The notes under the pieces: model-generated
The model's input: the letters and a program-made list of their open reading frames with translations, nothing else
Database searches by the model: none
Told to the model about the DNA's origin: nothing
In this document: piece by piece, positions 1 through 8,343 of the stretch
Layout: each line of letters opens with the position of its first letter
Position numbering within the stretch: position 1 is the first letter of the stretch
Translations under genes and position numbers: made by a program
Assembly (NCBI RefSeq): GCF_000963865.1
Contig: NZ_CP011071.1
Coordinates: 2,778,001 to 2,842,000 of the forward strand
DNA length: 64,000 nucleotides
DNA from: Flagellimonas lutaonensis
Lineage (GTDB): Bacteria > Bacteroidota > Bacteroidia > Flavobacteriales > Flavobacteriaceae
Reading direction: 5' to 3'

Positions 1-2
1 AG

Positions 3-254
3 ATGGCCAATGACAATGACCAATTACTTCTTTACAAGCCTTTTGAATCCAATATGTTAAATTATCGATTGAATACCAACCGGGCCATATTTGGCATGGG
101 TATTTTTGATGCCAGTGGCCGACAAGTACAGTTTGTGCCACTTGAAGAATTACGAAACGACACAATAGACTTATCCACCTTGGGACCATCCGTATATTAC
201 TTCACATTTTTCTTGAGGGGAAAAACGCTTTCCAAGCCCTTTTTCAAGTACTAG
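3..254 (+). CDS. C-terminal end of a larger protein with a T9SS-like sorting tail (5' truncated by window edge)
   Basis: About 83 residues are visible and the frame is open to the window edge, so the real start is probably upstream; the ATG at position 3 has no visible ribosome-binding site. The sequence has the layout of a type A type IX secretion (Por) C-terminal domain: a strand, then GIFDASGRQV, then IDLSTLGPSVYYF and a basic end FFKY. In Bacteroidota such tails direct proteins through the outer membrane by T9SS and are cleaved afterwards. The catalytic or binding part of the protein lies outside the window, so its function cannot be stated. Confidence 0.6.
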   Translation: MANDNDQLLLYKPFESNMLNYRLNTNRAIFGMGIFDASGRQVQFVPLEELRNDTIDLSTLGPSVYYFTFFLRGKTLSKPFFKY

Positions 255-316
255 GCATGGCCTTTTACAGATATACTTTAAGCTTATTTTAACAAATATG
301 CCATGTCAATATTGGT

Positions 317-324
317 TAGCTTTG
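317..324 (+). promoter_or_regulatory. Candidate -7 box (TAGCTTTG) for the DUF2911 gene
   Basis: TAGCTTTG matches the Bacteroidota -7 consensus TAnnTTTG and lies 30 nt before the ATG at 355. No clear -33 TTTG was found at the usual distance. Confidence 0.4.
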
Positions 325-354
325 CTGTACTAACAATTTAAAAACACTATCAAA

Positions 355-1206
355 ATGAAGAGATTAGTCTTGTTTGCATTTGTGGGGCTGTTGTCGATGA
401 CGCTTTCCGCCCAACTTATTCAGACACCACAACCGAGTCCGTCTGCAAAAATGGAGCAGACCGTGGGCTTGACAAACGTGACCGTTGAGTACTCACGACC
501 TTCAATGAAGGGTAGAACCATTTTCGGTAACCTTGTACCGTATGACAAATTATGGAGAACAGGCGCCAACAAGAACACCACTGTTACGTTCAGTGACAAT
601 GTTACCATTGACGGCAAAGAACTGAAAGCCGGCTCGTATGCCATTTTCACCAAGCCGGGCGAGGCCGTTTGGGAGGTCATTTTTTATTCGGATACCAACA
701 ACTGGGGCACACCACAAAAATGGGATGACTCAAAAGTGGCCCTGATGACGAAGGCCCAGGTACAAGAAATGCCCATGCCCATTGAAACATTTACCATTAC
801 AGTCAATGACCTCCATAACAATGGGGCCACCTTGGGCATGCTTTGGGAAAATGTCTATGTAGGGGTGCCCTTCACGGTACCAACCCAAGAAAAGACTGTA
901 AAAAGCATAGAGACTGTCATGTCTGGCCCATCGGCAAATGATTATTATGCGGCCGCTTCATATTACTATGATGAAGGAAAAGACCTTGAAAAAGCCAAAG
1001 AGTGGATCGATAAGGCTGTTGCCATGGATAAAGAAGGAAGAGCCTTTTGGGTCATGAGAAAGCAATCATTGATCTATGCCAAGTTGGGAGACAAGCAGGG
1101 TGCCATTGAGGCCGCCAAAAGGTCTCTGGCCTCTGCCGAAGCGGCCAAAAATGCCGACTATGTAAAATTGAACAAAGATTCATTGAAAGAGTGGGGCGCT
1201 TTATAG
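355..1206 (+). CDS. DUF2911 domain protein with C-terminal TPR-like repeats, exported
   Basis: A 283-residue protein with a clear signal peptide (residues 1-19, ending LSAQ), then a DUF2911 region (about 30-170) recognisable by PSPSAKMEQTVG and the segment DKLWRTGANKNTTVTF, and a helical TPR-like tail (about 195-275). DUF2911 proteins are common periplasmic proteins of Bacteroidota with no established biochemical role. The gene stands alone, with its own -7 box upstream and a strong hairpin terminator immediately after the stop. The family call is good, but function is unknown. Confidence 0.85.
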   Translation: MKRLVLFAFVGLLSMTLSAQLIQTPQPSPSAKMEQTVGLTNVTVEYSRPSMKGRTIFGNLVPYDKLWRTGANKNTTVTFSDNVTIDGKELKAGSYAIFTKPGEAVWEVIFYSDTNNWGTPQKWDDSKVALMTKAQVQEMPMPIETFTITVNDLHNNGATLGMLWENVYVGVPFTVPTQEKTVKSIETVMSGPSANDYYAAASYYYDEGKDLEKAKEWIDKAVAMDKEGRAFWVMRKQSLIYAKLGDKQGAIEAAKRSLASAEAAKNADYVKLNKDSLKEWGAL

Positions 1207-1227
1207 ACCCAGAAACGTTAAAAGAGA

Positions 1228-1255
1228 CCCGGCACTTATACTGCCGGGTTTTTTT
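1228..1255. terminator. Bidirectional rho-independent terminator between convergent genes
   Basis: A CCCGGCA/TGCCGGG stem (1228-1234 with 1242-1248) with a 7-nt loop is followed by seven T on the plus strand. It separates the DUF2911 gene from the convergent symporter gene, whose stop codon overlaps the T tract. Confidence 0.85.
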
Positions 1256-2960
1256 ATGCTTCTATGGGAGGGTTTCGCAGCAAACGGTCAAAACTTTCGA
1301 TGATAAAGGCGATTGAAATGACCAAGGCGCAGCCAAAGGCATTTAGCCACAGATATGACATCCAATCTTGGCTCCAACCTATGATAACGATCAATTGGGT
1401 TATAATGGCCGCAATGAACACGGCATTGCCCTTCACAAACTTGAAAAAGAAGGCCAAAAGAAAAATACCCAAGACATTTCCGTAGAAAATAGATCCGATG
1501 ATATTCACCAATTGAATAAGGTTGTCGAATAGATCTGCCACGCAGGCAATAATGATCGCGATGACCCCCCAAAGCAGTGTGAACCATTTGGTGACCGATA
1601 CAGATTGCTGGTCGGTCATTTCGCCTTTTTTATTGCGATTGTAGAGGTCAATGGCCGTAATGGTGCCCAAGGAGTTCAGTTCTGAAGCCGTTGACGACAT
1701 GGCTGCCGACAGGATTACGGCCAAAAGAAGACCTACAAGTCCGACGGGTAGATTGTGGATTATGAAGTGTATAAAGACATAATCTTTGTCATTGGTCTCG
1801 ACCACGCTGTCAGCCTTGGCAATCAAGTTGCGTGCGACATCACGGTTGTTGCGTTCACGGTTGTTCAACTCGACCATTTTAATACGTGCCTCTTCAATGG
1901 CATTATAATCTTTCATGTTCCAGGCCTCTGAAAATTCGTTCTGGGCAAGTCGTTTTTGCACCTCAAGCTCTTTATGGCCTTGCTGCAGGCGTTTGTAGTC
2001 TTCAGCATATTCAGAATTCAAGACCGCTTCATTCGCTGCGGGATTAAAGTTGAGCGGAGACGAATTGTATTGATAGAAAACAAAGACCATGACCCCCACC
2101 AACAATATAAAAAACTGCATGGGTATTTTTAGAAGACCGTTGAAAATTAGCCCCAATTGACTCTCCTTCACCGATTTGCCCGACAAATAACGCTGTACTT
2201 GGCTTTGGTCGGTACCGAAATAGGCCAGTGCCAAAAAGAAGCCACCTGTAATACCGCTCCAAAAGGTGTAGCGGTTTTGGGTGTCAAAATCAAAGTTCAA
2301 AATGTTCAGCTTTTCATTGGCCCCTGCAATTTTAAGCACTTCACCAAAGGTAATATCAACGGGTAAAGACCCCAAAATGAAGAAAAAGGCGAAGAACATG
2401 CCCGTCATGATAATGAACATTTGTTGCTTGTGCGTTACGCTTACGGCCCGGGTACCACCAGATACGGTATAGATTATGACGAGAATGCCAATGATGATGT
2501 TGAGGGTTCTAAGATCCCAACCCAGCACGGCCGATAGAATAATGGAGGGGGCAAATATGGTGATGCCTGCTGCCAACCCTCTTTGGATCAAAAAGAGTAT
2601 AGCCGTCAGTGTTCTGGTTTTGAGGTCAAACCGCTTTTCAAGAAGCTCATAGGCCGTAAAAACCTTGAGCTTGTGGTAAATCGGCACAAATACCGCACAG
2701 ATGACAATCATGGCAAGGGGCAGTCCAAAATAGAACTGCACAAAGCCCATACCATCGTGAAAGGCTTGCCCGGGAGTGGACAAAAACGTAATGGCACTTG
2801 CCTGTGTGGCCATGACCGATAGGCCAATGGTCCACCAGCGGGCCTTATTTCCACCACGCACGTAATCATCAACACTCTTGCTTCCCCTTGTTCTCCATAC
2901 CCCATAGGCCGCGATAAAAACAAGTGTGGTTGCCAGAACAACCCAATCAAGTACCGTCAT
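1254..2960 (-). CDS. Sodium:solute symporter (SSS/SLC5 family)
   Basis: A 568-residue multi-pass inner-membrane protein. The N-terminus (residues about 1-60: a first membrane helix followed by DDYVRGGNKARWW and SVMATQASAITFLSTPG) is typical of SSS transporters, which couple Na+ entry to uptake of sugars, sialic acid, carboxylates or similar solutes; the substrate cannot be read from sequence. Residues about 300-390 form a long hydrophilic, strongly helical insert (KRLQQGHKELEVQKRLAQ) between two membrane helices, which is unusual for the basic family fold. The gene starts 3 nt after a tiny membrane ORF that itself overlaps the PIG-L deacetylase gene, so the three are probably one transcript. 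Confidence 0.9.
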   Translation of the reverse strand: MTVLDWVVLATTLVFIAAYGVWRTRGSKSVDDYVRGGNKARWWTIGLSVMATQASAITFLSTPGQAFHDGMGFVQFYFGLPLAMIVICAVFVPIYHKLKVFTAYELLEKRFDLKTRTLTAILFLIQRGLAAGITIFAPSIILSAVLGWDLRTLNIIIGILVIIYTVSGGTRAVSVTHKQQMFIIMTGMFFAFFFILGSLPVDITFGEVLKIAGANEKLNILNFDFDTQNRYTFWSGITGGFFLALAYFGTDQSQVQRYLSGKSVKESQLGLIFNGLLKIPMQFFILLVGVMVFVFYQYNSSPLNFNPAANEAVLNSEYAEDYKRLQQGHKELEVQKRLAQNEFSEAWNMKDYNAIEEARIKMVELNNRERNNRDVARNLIAKADSVVETNDKDYVFIHFIIHNLPVGLVGLLLAVILSAAMSSTASELNSLGTITAIDLYNRNKKGEMTDQQSVSVTKWFTLLWGVIAIIIACVADLFDNLIQLVNIIGSIFYGNVLGIFLLAFFFKFVKGNAVFIAAIITQLIVIIGWSQDWMSYLWLNAFGCALVISIAFIIESFDRLLRNPPIEA

Positions 2961-2963
2961 AGA

Positions 2964-3083
2964 TCAAATGTTACCCTTCATTAACAAATAGAAAATCACC
3001 ACGTAGAGGGCATTCAAAAAAAGAACGAGCGAATATTCCCATTTCCAGATAAATTTTGTGAGCAGTCTATCCTTTGATCTCAT
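2964..3083 (-). CDS. 39-residue single-pass membrane protein between PIG-L deacetylase and symporter
   Basis: This short ORF starts with ATG at 3083 inside the last codons of the PIG-L gene (17-nt overlap) and ends with TGA at 2964-2966, three nt before the symporter ATG. It encodes a basic N-terminus (MRSKDRLLTKFIWKWEY) and a hydrophobic stretch (SLVLFLNALYVVIFYLLM), consistent with one membrane helix and a positively charged cytoplasmic end. The tight head-to-tail overlap suggests translational coupling and an accessory role for the transporter, as for other small partner subunits of SSS carriers. I do not recognise a named family; the role is inference. Confidence 0.6.
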   Translation of the reverse strand: MRSKDRLLTKFIWKWEYSLVLFLNALYVVIFYLLMKGNI

Positions 3084-5601
3084 CTGTTGATTGCAGGTTT
3101 TCCTTTCCTATGGAAAGCATATTGGCAAATAATTTGAAAGCTCCAGGTACGCCAGCGGGCAACTCCCTAAAAAAACTCAGGCCCGTATAGATGTAGTGGC
3201 CCTGACCGTATGGAGCAACCAAAAGACTTCCCTTTTTGGGCGTTTCCCCTTTATCGGCCATTGACAGAATGGGTGTAAATTCTTTGCCCCATTCATCGGG
3301 AAAATATAGTCCACGTTCCTGTACCCATCCGTCAAAATCTTTTTCGTCGATGGTATTCGGAAAATTGACCAATGCGTGGTTTTTGGCCAAAATTTCCACG
3401 GGGGCCGTTTCATCTGTAACACGATCTCGTGATATTTTAAGGGGGTAGGGGGCAATGTTCTCAAATTGTGAGCTCCAACGGTTGGCCGTATTGTATTGTA
3501 CGATCAAGGTGCCGCCGTTTTTTACATAATCTAACAGATACGGCTGCTTAAACTTTAAATCATCCACCACGTTGTAGGCCCTAATGCCGACCACGATGCC
3601 GTCAAATCTAGACAAATCCTCTTTGCCGATATCCTCTACGTTGATCGTGTGTACCTGATATCCAATTTGTTCAAGGCTTTCTGGTACCTTGTCGCCAGCA
3701 CCGACAATGTAACCAATATGTTCGCCGGTCTTCAAAATGTTGAGTCGCACTACCTTGGCCTTTGCCGGGAGCAGTACATATTGTTTGGGAATATGGTCGT
3801 ACGCTATTTCAACCAATTCTTTATCATATACGGCTCCCTCGGCCGTAATTTTTGGTTTGATGGTACCCTCACTGTCATTACTGGGAGGTGTTACCACGAA
3901 GTCAATGCTACGTGTCTCACCTTTTTGGGAAAGCTCGAAAGTGGCTTCTGGGGGTGAAACCGACCACCCCGCTGGATGATCAAGGGCTACAGTACCCGAT
4001 ATATTTTCTTTGCCGGCACGCACCGTAACAGAGACGGTTTTGGGTTTTGCCTCGGAAAAAATCAATACATCTTCCTCGAATGAGGCCGTTACTTTGGGCA
4101 AAACCGCAAAAGGTTCGTATAATTCGCCCTTGTCTGGTTTGGAATAGCGATAAACAATGGGCTTTTCGAATGTTAACCTATTGCCATCGAAGTTAAGCGC
4201 AAAAAGGGTCTTGAAAGCTTCAGGTGTTTCCGGCTTGCCTATCAGACTATCCTCAGAAACCGTATACATGCCCATAGTACCAGGCTCACGCAACCAATAC
4301 GGACTGCTGTACCCTTTATTGGCAGGCACCTTGAACTTTAGTGTAAGGTTGTGTTTTTGGTTTTTTGCCAATGGGATGCCGGGTGAGAGCTGACTTGTTG
4401 TGCCCGAAACCGAAAGGGTCTCTAAGGTGACACCAACATCACTGCGGTTGAGCACCTCTACATTAACGGTCACAGAATCACCGGGATATGTGGTAGCATT
4501 TGTGGCACTTGTTTCGAGGTATAGGCCCGCGCAGGCCAAGATGATTTCTTTCAGTTGGGCACTCTTGACCTCTCGCCAGTGGTCGTCTTCAATTTTTTGC
4601 AAACGGGTGTAGGCCTTTATCAAATCGGGCACATGTACACTGGGGTTCTTAAAATCAAAGTTTTTTTCCACTGCATACAAAATGCCGCCAATGGCCTCAC
4701 CGCCCTTGACCCGAGACCACGAAGTGTCAATGCCATCAAAGAGATTGGTCTTGTCTGCGGGCAATGAACCCTTGATTAGCTCCACATACTCGTCTTGTGA
4801 GCCACGGGTCGAAATCCTGCCAAAACCTTGGCAAAGGTGCTGGCTGCTGGCAAGGGAGGCTATTTCGTTGTTCGAGACCCCAAGGGTAGGATAATAAAGC
4901 CCGACATCCAAGTTCAACATGTTCGACTTGTCGGCCTTTTGAAAATTTTCCTGGCTACCATAAAACCACCATGAAGTATTGAAAAAGATACGCTTTGGTT
5001 GCCAGGGCTCTGTTTTTTTCAGTTGCTGCGGATAGGCATTGGGGTCATTGGCCAAATCAAAAGCCTCAACGCTCAGCATGGCCGATGAGGTATGGTGCCC
5101 ATGTGTTCTGCCCGGAGTACTATGGTCGAAGCGGTTGATGATCACATCGGGCTTCAATTGCCGAATGGTCTTAACGAGATCTCCGAGCACCATTTCCTTG
5201 TCCCATATGCGCAAGGTTTCATCAGGATGTTTCGAATAGCCAAAATCATTGGCCCGAGTAAAGCGTTGCTCACCTCCGTCAATACGGCGGGCGGCCAAAA
5301 GTTCTTGTGTTCGAAGTACCCCTAAGAGTTCGCGCAGTTCAGGGCCGATAAGGTTCTGCCCTCCGTCACCCCTGGTAACCGATAGGTAGGCGGTTCTGGC
5401 CTTGACCTCGTTGGAGAGATATGAAATGAGGCGGGTATTTTCGTCATCAGGGTGTGCGGCCACATAGAGCGCCGTTCCCAAAAAATTCAATTTCTGTAGT
5501 TCGTGAAAAATTTCAGAAGAAGTGGGCTTTTCGGGTTTTTGGGCATTCACCAACAGTGAAAAAGTAGCTACAAAAAAGCATATCACCCGAAATCTAAGCA
5601 T
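3067..5601 (-). CDS. Large exported PIG-L (LmbE-like) family deacetylase
   Basis: An 844-residue protein starting at ATG 5601 (a TTG two codons earlier is also open). It has a signal peptide (MLRFRVICFFVATFSLLVNA), a PIG-L domain around residues 40-200 with the zinc motif AAHPDDENTRL and the later RTHGHHTSSAM histidines, then several beta-rich domains and a C-terminal region like a class I glutaminase-type Rossmann fold (GIVVGIRAYN). PIG-L enzymes remove acetyl groups from N-acetylated sugars; the length and export suggest a glycan substrate in the periplasm. It heads a likely operon with the small membrane ORF and the symporter, hinting that the transporter imports a product. The substrate is unknown. 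Confidence 0.85.
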   Translation of the reverse strand: MLRFRVICFFVATFSLLVNAQKPEKPTSSEIFHELQKLNFLGTALYVAAHPDDENTRLISYLSNEVKARTAYLSVTRGDGGQNLIGPELRELLGVLRTQELLAARRIDGGEQRFTRANDFGYSKHPDETLRIWDKEMVLGDLVKTIRQLKPDVIINRFDHSTPGRTHGHHTSSAMLSVEAFDLANDPNAYPQQLKKTEPWQPKRIFFNTSWWFYGSQENFQKADKSNMLNLDVGLYYPTLGVSNNEIASLASSQHLCQGFGRISTRGSQDEYVELIKGSLPADKTNLFDGIDTSWSRVKGGEAIGGILYAVEKNFDFKNPSVHVPDLIKAYTRLQKIEDDHWREVKSAQLKEIILACAGLYLETSATNATTYPGDSVTVNVEVLNRSDVGVTLETLSVSGTTSQLSPGIPLAKNQKHNLTLKFKVPANKGYSSPYWLREPGTMGMYTVSEDSLIGKPETPEAFKTLFALNFDGNRLTFEKPIVYRYSKPDKGELYEPFAVLPKVTASFEEDVLIFSEAKPKTVSVTVRAGKENISGTVALDHPAGWSVSPPEATFELSQKGETRSIDFVVTPPSNDSEGTIKPKITAEGAVYDKELVEIAYDHIPKQYVLLPAKAKVVRLNILKTGEHIGYIVGAGDKVPESLEQIGYQVHTINVEDIGKEDLSRFDGIVVGIRAYNVVDDLKFKQPYLLDYVKNGGTLIVQYNTANRWSSQFENIAPYPLKISRDRVTDETAPVEILAKNHALVNFPNTIDEKDFDGWVQERGLYFPDEWGKEFTPILSMADKGETPKKGSLLVAPYGQGHYIYTGLSFFRELPAGVPGAFKLFANMLSIGKENLQSTDEIKG

Positions 5602-5625
5602 GGTCAATCATTTAGTGGTGTCGCT

Positions 5626-5633
5626 CAAAGATA
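5626..5633 (-). promoter_or_regulatory. -7 box TATCTTTG for the PIG-L operon
   Basis: Read on the minus strand, TATCTTTG fits TAnnTTTG exactly and lies 24 nt before the ATG at 5601, predicting a leader of roughly 20 nt. Confidence 0.55.
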
Positions 5634-5680
5634 GAAAGATTAGGCACCTGGCAGTTTTTTTTTAAAACTTCTTTAACAGC

Positions 5681-6223
5681 TCAGAACATCTGTTCGAGGT
5701 CGTCTTCGGTGGCCACCTGTTTTTGTATAAGTACCACCCCTTTTTGCAATAATAGGTTGTTGGGGTACGTCAACAATTCGCCGTTATCTTTTATAAGATT
5801 TATGTGAAATGCCTTGATATCAAAAATAATGGCCTCTTCGGGGAAATCTTTGTCTTGTATGCGTATGCGGTCTCCAATCTTGAAGGGAAAATAAAAGAAC
5901 AGAATAATACCTGCCGTGATATTGCTCAGAATAGACCAAGTGGCAAACAGGGCGACCCCGATCACAGCAAAAACCGAAGAGAGCAAGAGTCCGACTTCTT
6001 TGAAGTTGACACCCCATATCAGAATCAAGAGTACCAACAATACCACAAACAGCCCAAAGGTGACGTACTTGATGACCAGTCGTGTGCGTACGTGGTTGAT
6101 GTCGCTTATGCGACCAACTTTCTTGATGGTCTTAACAGATAGTGATCGCAGAATGGTAAAGGCCACCAAACAGATAAAGGTGGCCAATAGCTCACTTTGA
6201 TGTTGCAAAAAGAATTCTTTCAT
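5681..6223 (-). CDS. Small mechanosensitive ion channel (MscS) family protein
   Basis: A 180-residue membrane protein with hydrophobic segments near residues 12-27, 50-70 and 75-112, the last being the glycine/alanine-rich pore-like helix, followed by a beta domain containing FKIGDRIRIQDKDF and LLTYPNNLLLQKGV. This is the core of MscS channels, which open under membrane tension to release solutes. It is short compared with E. coli MscS (286 residues) and lacks the large C-terminal cytoplasmic domain. It is the last gene of the DUF2520-kdsC-maf-lipoprotein series, 6 nt after the lipoprotein stop. Confidence 0.85.
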   Translation of the reverse strand: MKEFFLQHQSELLATFICLVAFTILRSLSVKTIKKVGRISDINHVRTRLVIKYVTFGLFVVLLVLLILIWGVNFKEVGLLLSSVFAVIGVALFATWSILSNITAGIILFFYFPFKIGDRIRIQDKDFPEEAIIFDIKAFHINLIKDNGELLTYPNNLLLQKGVVLIQKQVATEDDLEQMF

Positions 6224-6229
6224 GGTCGG

Positions 6230-7189
6230 TTAAAGCCCTAGTGTATCGCGAAGTACGGTATATTTATTTGAGTTTTGCCGCCAATAGGGCGATTTCAACT
6301 GCTTTATCTTTGTGGCCTTTGAGATGAGTATTTGGGCATTGGCCCCAAAACCGCTTTTAAATTCTTCTGACCAGCTTTCAATCGTATGTGGAAACGCACT
6401 GGTGAAATGGATGGTCAACGTACGCTCAAGTTTCGGATAATGCAATGAATACGCCATCATGCCATTTTCTTCAACCAACTCGCCATGGGCCTCGTAGGCT
6501 TTGATTTCCTTATGTCCCATTCGGATATATTCGAGCGAGGGGATGACCCTGATATCGCCTGTGGGAAGTCCCATAGGGTCTATCCGGATCTTGTTCCATA
6601 GCTCGTTTTCCAGAACGGCCTTTGGCAGCTTCAAGTTTTGGTCGGCCTCGCCCTCAAAATAACTATGCGAGGTAACCTCGAACTGTGCCCGGTTGTTGAT
6701 TTGCGAATAAACGTGCCCGCACCATTCTTGGGCGCTAAAACTTGTTTTGAGGGCATGTTGGTTGTCACTGACCGGGTAAAAGGTACTGCTCATGATGGAG
6801 TAGGGGTAGATTCCCGTCAAGTATTTTTTTGTCGCGTTCAGCTTCAGCACCGACACATTGTCGGGTCTGCTTTTGTCGGCCTTTACCTGTACCTCTGGCA
6901 AAAAGGGCTCGGTCACAAAAATGAGCACCGCGGTGCCCTTACGAAGCTCCCCATACCGCGCTTGCTCTAAACGGTAAGAGGTAATTTCTGCCTCACCGTC
7001 GTACCAGTAATTTTTAAAGGCTTCCGATAAGGGCTTTTTGGGTATCTCCACGCTTGGCCTGTCAACTTCTTCCGCATTGCTTGCCAAATCTTTTGAGCCA
7101 GTTTCGGTTTTTTCTTTACAGGATTCAAACCACACCGTCATCAAGGTGAAGAGAACGACAAAAAGCTCAAAGCGTATCCATTTTTTCAT
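6230..7189 (-). CDS. Conserved lipoprotein of unknown function in the maf operon
   Basis: A 319-residue protein with a signal peptide ending in a lipobox-like VWFESC, so probably a lipid-anchored periplasmic protein. The body carries DGEAEITSYRLEQARYGELR and EWCGHVYSQINNRAQFEV, segments I associate with a conserved Flavobacteriia family that is often found next to maf and has sometimes been mislabelled as septum formation inhibitor Maf; it has no Maf motifs. It lies 34 nt after the maf stop and 6 nt before mscS. Function unknown. Confidence 0.75.
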   Translation of the reverse strand: MKKWIRFELFVVLFTLMTVWFESCKEKTETGSKDLASNAEEVDRPSVEIPKKPLSEAFKNYWYDGEAEITSYRLEQARYGELRKGTAVLIFVTEPFLPEVQVKADKSRPDNVSVLKLNATKKYLTGIYPYSIMSSTFYPVSDNQHALKTSFSAQEWCGHVYSQINNRAQFEVTSHSYFEGEADQNLKLPKAVLENELWNKIRIDPMGLPTGDIRVIPSLEYIRMGHKEIKAYEAHGELVEENGMMAYSLHYPKLERTLTIHFTSAFPHTIESWSEEFKSGFGANAQILISKATKIKQLKSPYWRQNSNKYTVLRDTLGL

Positions 7190-7223
7190 GACTGGAATTT
7201 TTCTTAAAAATAAGGATTACGTC

Positions 7224-7823
7224 CTAGGAAACCATGTCTGTTAACGTTTTATAGACCAATTGGGTGGGCAATCCGACAACGTTTGTGTAAGCACCCTTTA
7301 TTTCCTCAATTCCGATAAGCCCGATCCACTCTTGTATGCCGTATGCACCTGCCTTATCGAAGGGTTTGAAGCACTCGATGTAGTAGGTTATTTCGTCATC
7401 GTCGAGCTTGGCCAGTTTTACATGGGTGGTATGGTTCACCAGTTTCTGCTCTTCAATGGTACTGAAGCATACCGAAGTGATGACCTCATGCCAATCATTT
7501 GAGAGAGTTTTGAGCATCGCAAAGGCTTCCTTTTTGTTGGCCGCTTTTTCGAGCGATCGGCCTTTGTGCCAGACCACGGTATCAGAGGTAACCAAGATTT
7601 CTTTTTCGCTCAGGGTGTCTAAAAGCGCGTGGGCTTTTGCTTTTGCCAAAAAATCAGGGATTTCTGCACCCTTTAAGTGCTCGGGGTAGTATTCGTCAAT
7701 AGACTTTACCCGCACCTCGAACCGCAGCCCAAACTCTTTAAAGAATTGTTGGCGTCGGGGCGACCCCGACCCGAGAACGATGTTATAGTCCTTTAGTTTT
7801 TTGGCAAGCGGATTTTCAATCAT
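7224..7823 (-). CDS. maf: Maf family nucleotide pyrophosphatase
   Basis: A 199-residue Maf/HAM1-superfamily protein. The N-terminal signature LGSGSPRRQQFFKEFGL and the central VTSDTVVWHKGRSLEKAANK are the nucleotide and metal sites; AYGIQEWIGLIGIEEIKGAYTNVVGLP is replaced here by its key part GAYTNVVGLPT near the C-terminus. Maf proteins hydrolyse non-canonical or pyrimidine nucleoside triphosphates to monophosphates. I place the start at ATG 7823, overlapping the kdsC stop by 8 nt; an upstream start at 7856 would add 11 residues with no family support. Confidence 0.9.
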   Translation of the reverse strand: MIENPLAKKLKDYNIVLGSGSPRRQQFFKEFGLRFEVRVKSIDEYYPEHLKGAEIPDFLAKAKAHALLDTLSEKEILVTSDTVVWHKGRSLEKAANKKEAFAMLKTLSNDWHEVITSVCFSTIEEQKLVNHTTHVKLAKLDDDEITYYIECFKPFDKAGAYGIQEWIGLIGIEEIKGAYTNVVGLPTQLVYKTLTDMVS

Positions 7824-8343
7824 TGGCCGCACTGTAATTCGAGTTCCAATCCCCACGAACCTTCAAGACCTGTTCGATAATATCGCGAACACAGCCTTCG
7901 CCGCCATTCTTATGGGAAACATAGTCACAGATAGCCTTTACCTCTGCCACCGCGTTCTGTGGGCAAGTGGCCAGGGCCACCATTTTCATGGCGGGAATGT
8001 CCGGGACATCATCACCCATGTAAAGTGCATTCCCCGGATCAATACCGTGAATGTCCAAATATTCGCCAAGTGGCTCCTGTTTGTGGTGTGCGCCCAAGTA
8101 AATATCGGTTACCCCCAAACCTTTAAGCCTGTCACGGACACCCTCGTTGCTGCCCCCCGAAATAACGCAGACATTATAGCCCTTCATCAAAGCGGTTTTA
8201 AGGGCATATCCATCTTTGACGTTCATCTTGCGCAGCATTTCCCCTGAAGTGGTCACCAAAACGGAACCGTCGGTCAAAACACCATCTACATCCAAAATAA
8301 ACGTGGTAATATCCTTTAAATATTCCTTATAATTTTTTTTCAT
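7816..8343 (-). CDS. kdsC: 3-deoxy-D-manno-octulosonate 8-phosphate phosphatase (KdsC-like HAD protein)
   Basis: A 175-residue HAD phosphatase without a cap domain. Motif I is ILDVDGVLTDGS, motif II lies in VCVISGGSN and motif III/IV is YMGDDVPDIPAM, in the arrangement of KdsC, which dephosphorylates KDO-8-phosphate for lipid A inner-core synthesis in the cytoplasm. Length fits the family. The gene overlaps the DUF2520 gene upstream (17 nt) and maf downstream (8 nt), so the three are translationally linked. Confidence 0.9.
   Translation of the reverse strand: MKKNYKEYLKDITTFILDVDGVLTDGSVLVTTSGEMLRKMNVKDGYALKTALMKGYNVCVISGGSNEGVRDRLKGLGVTDIYLGAHHKQEPLGEYLDIHGIDPGNALYMGDDVPDIPAMKMVALATCPQNAVAEVKAICDYVSHKNGGEGCVRDIIEQVLKVRGDWNSNYSAAND

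Noticed and set aside
6230-7189. Annotation of the lipoprotein as septum formation inhibitor Maf
   Set aside because: It lacks the Maf signature; the true Maf protein is the neighbour at 7224-7823.
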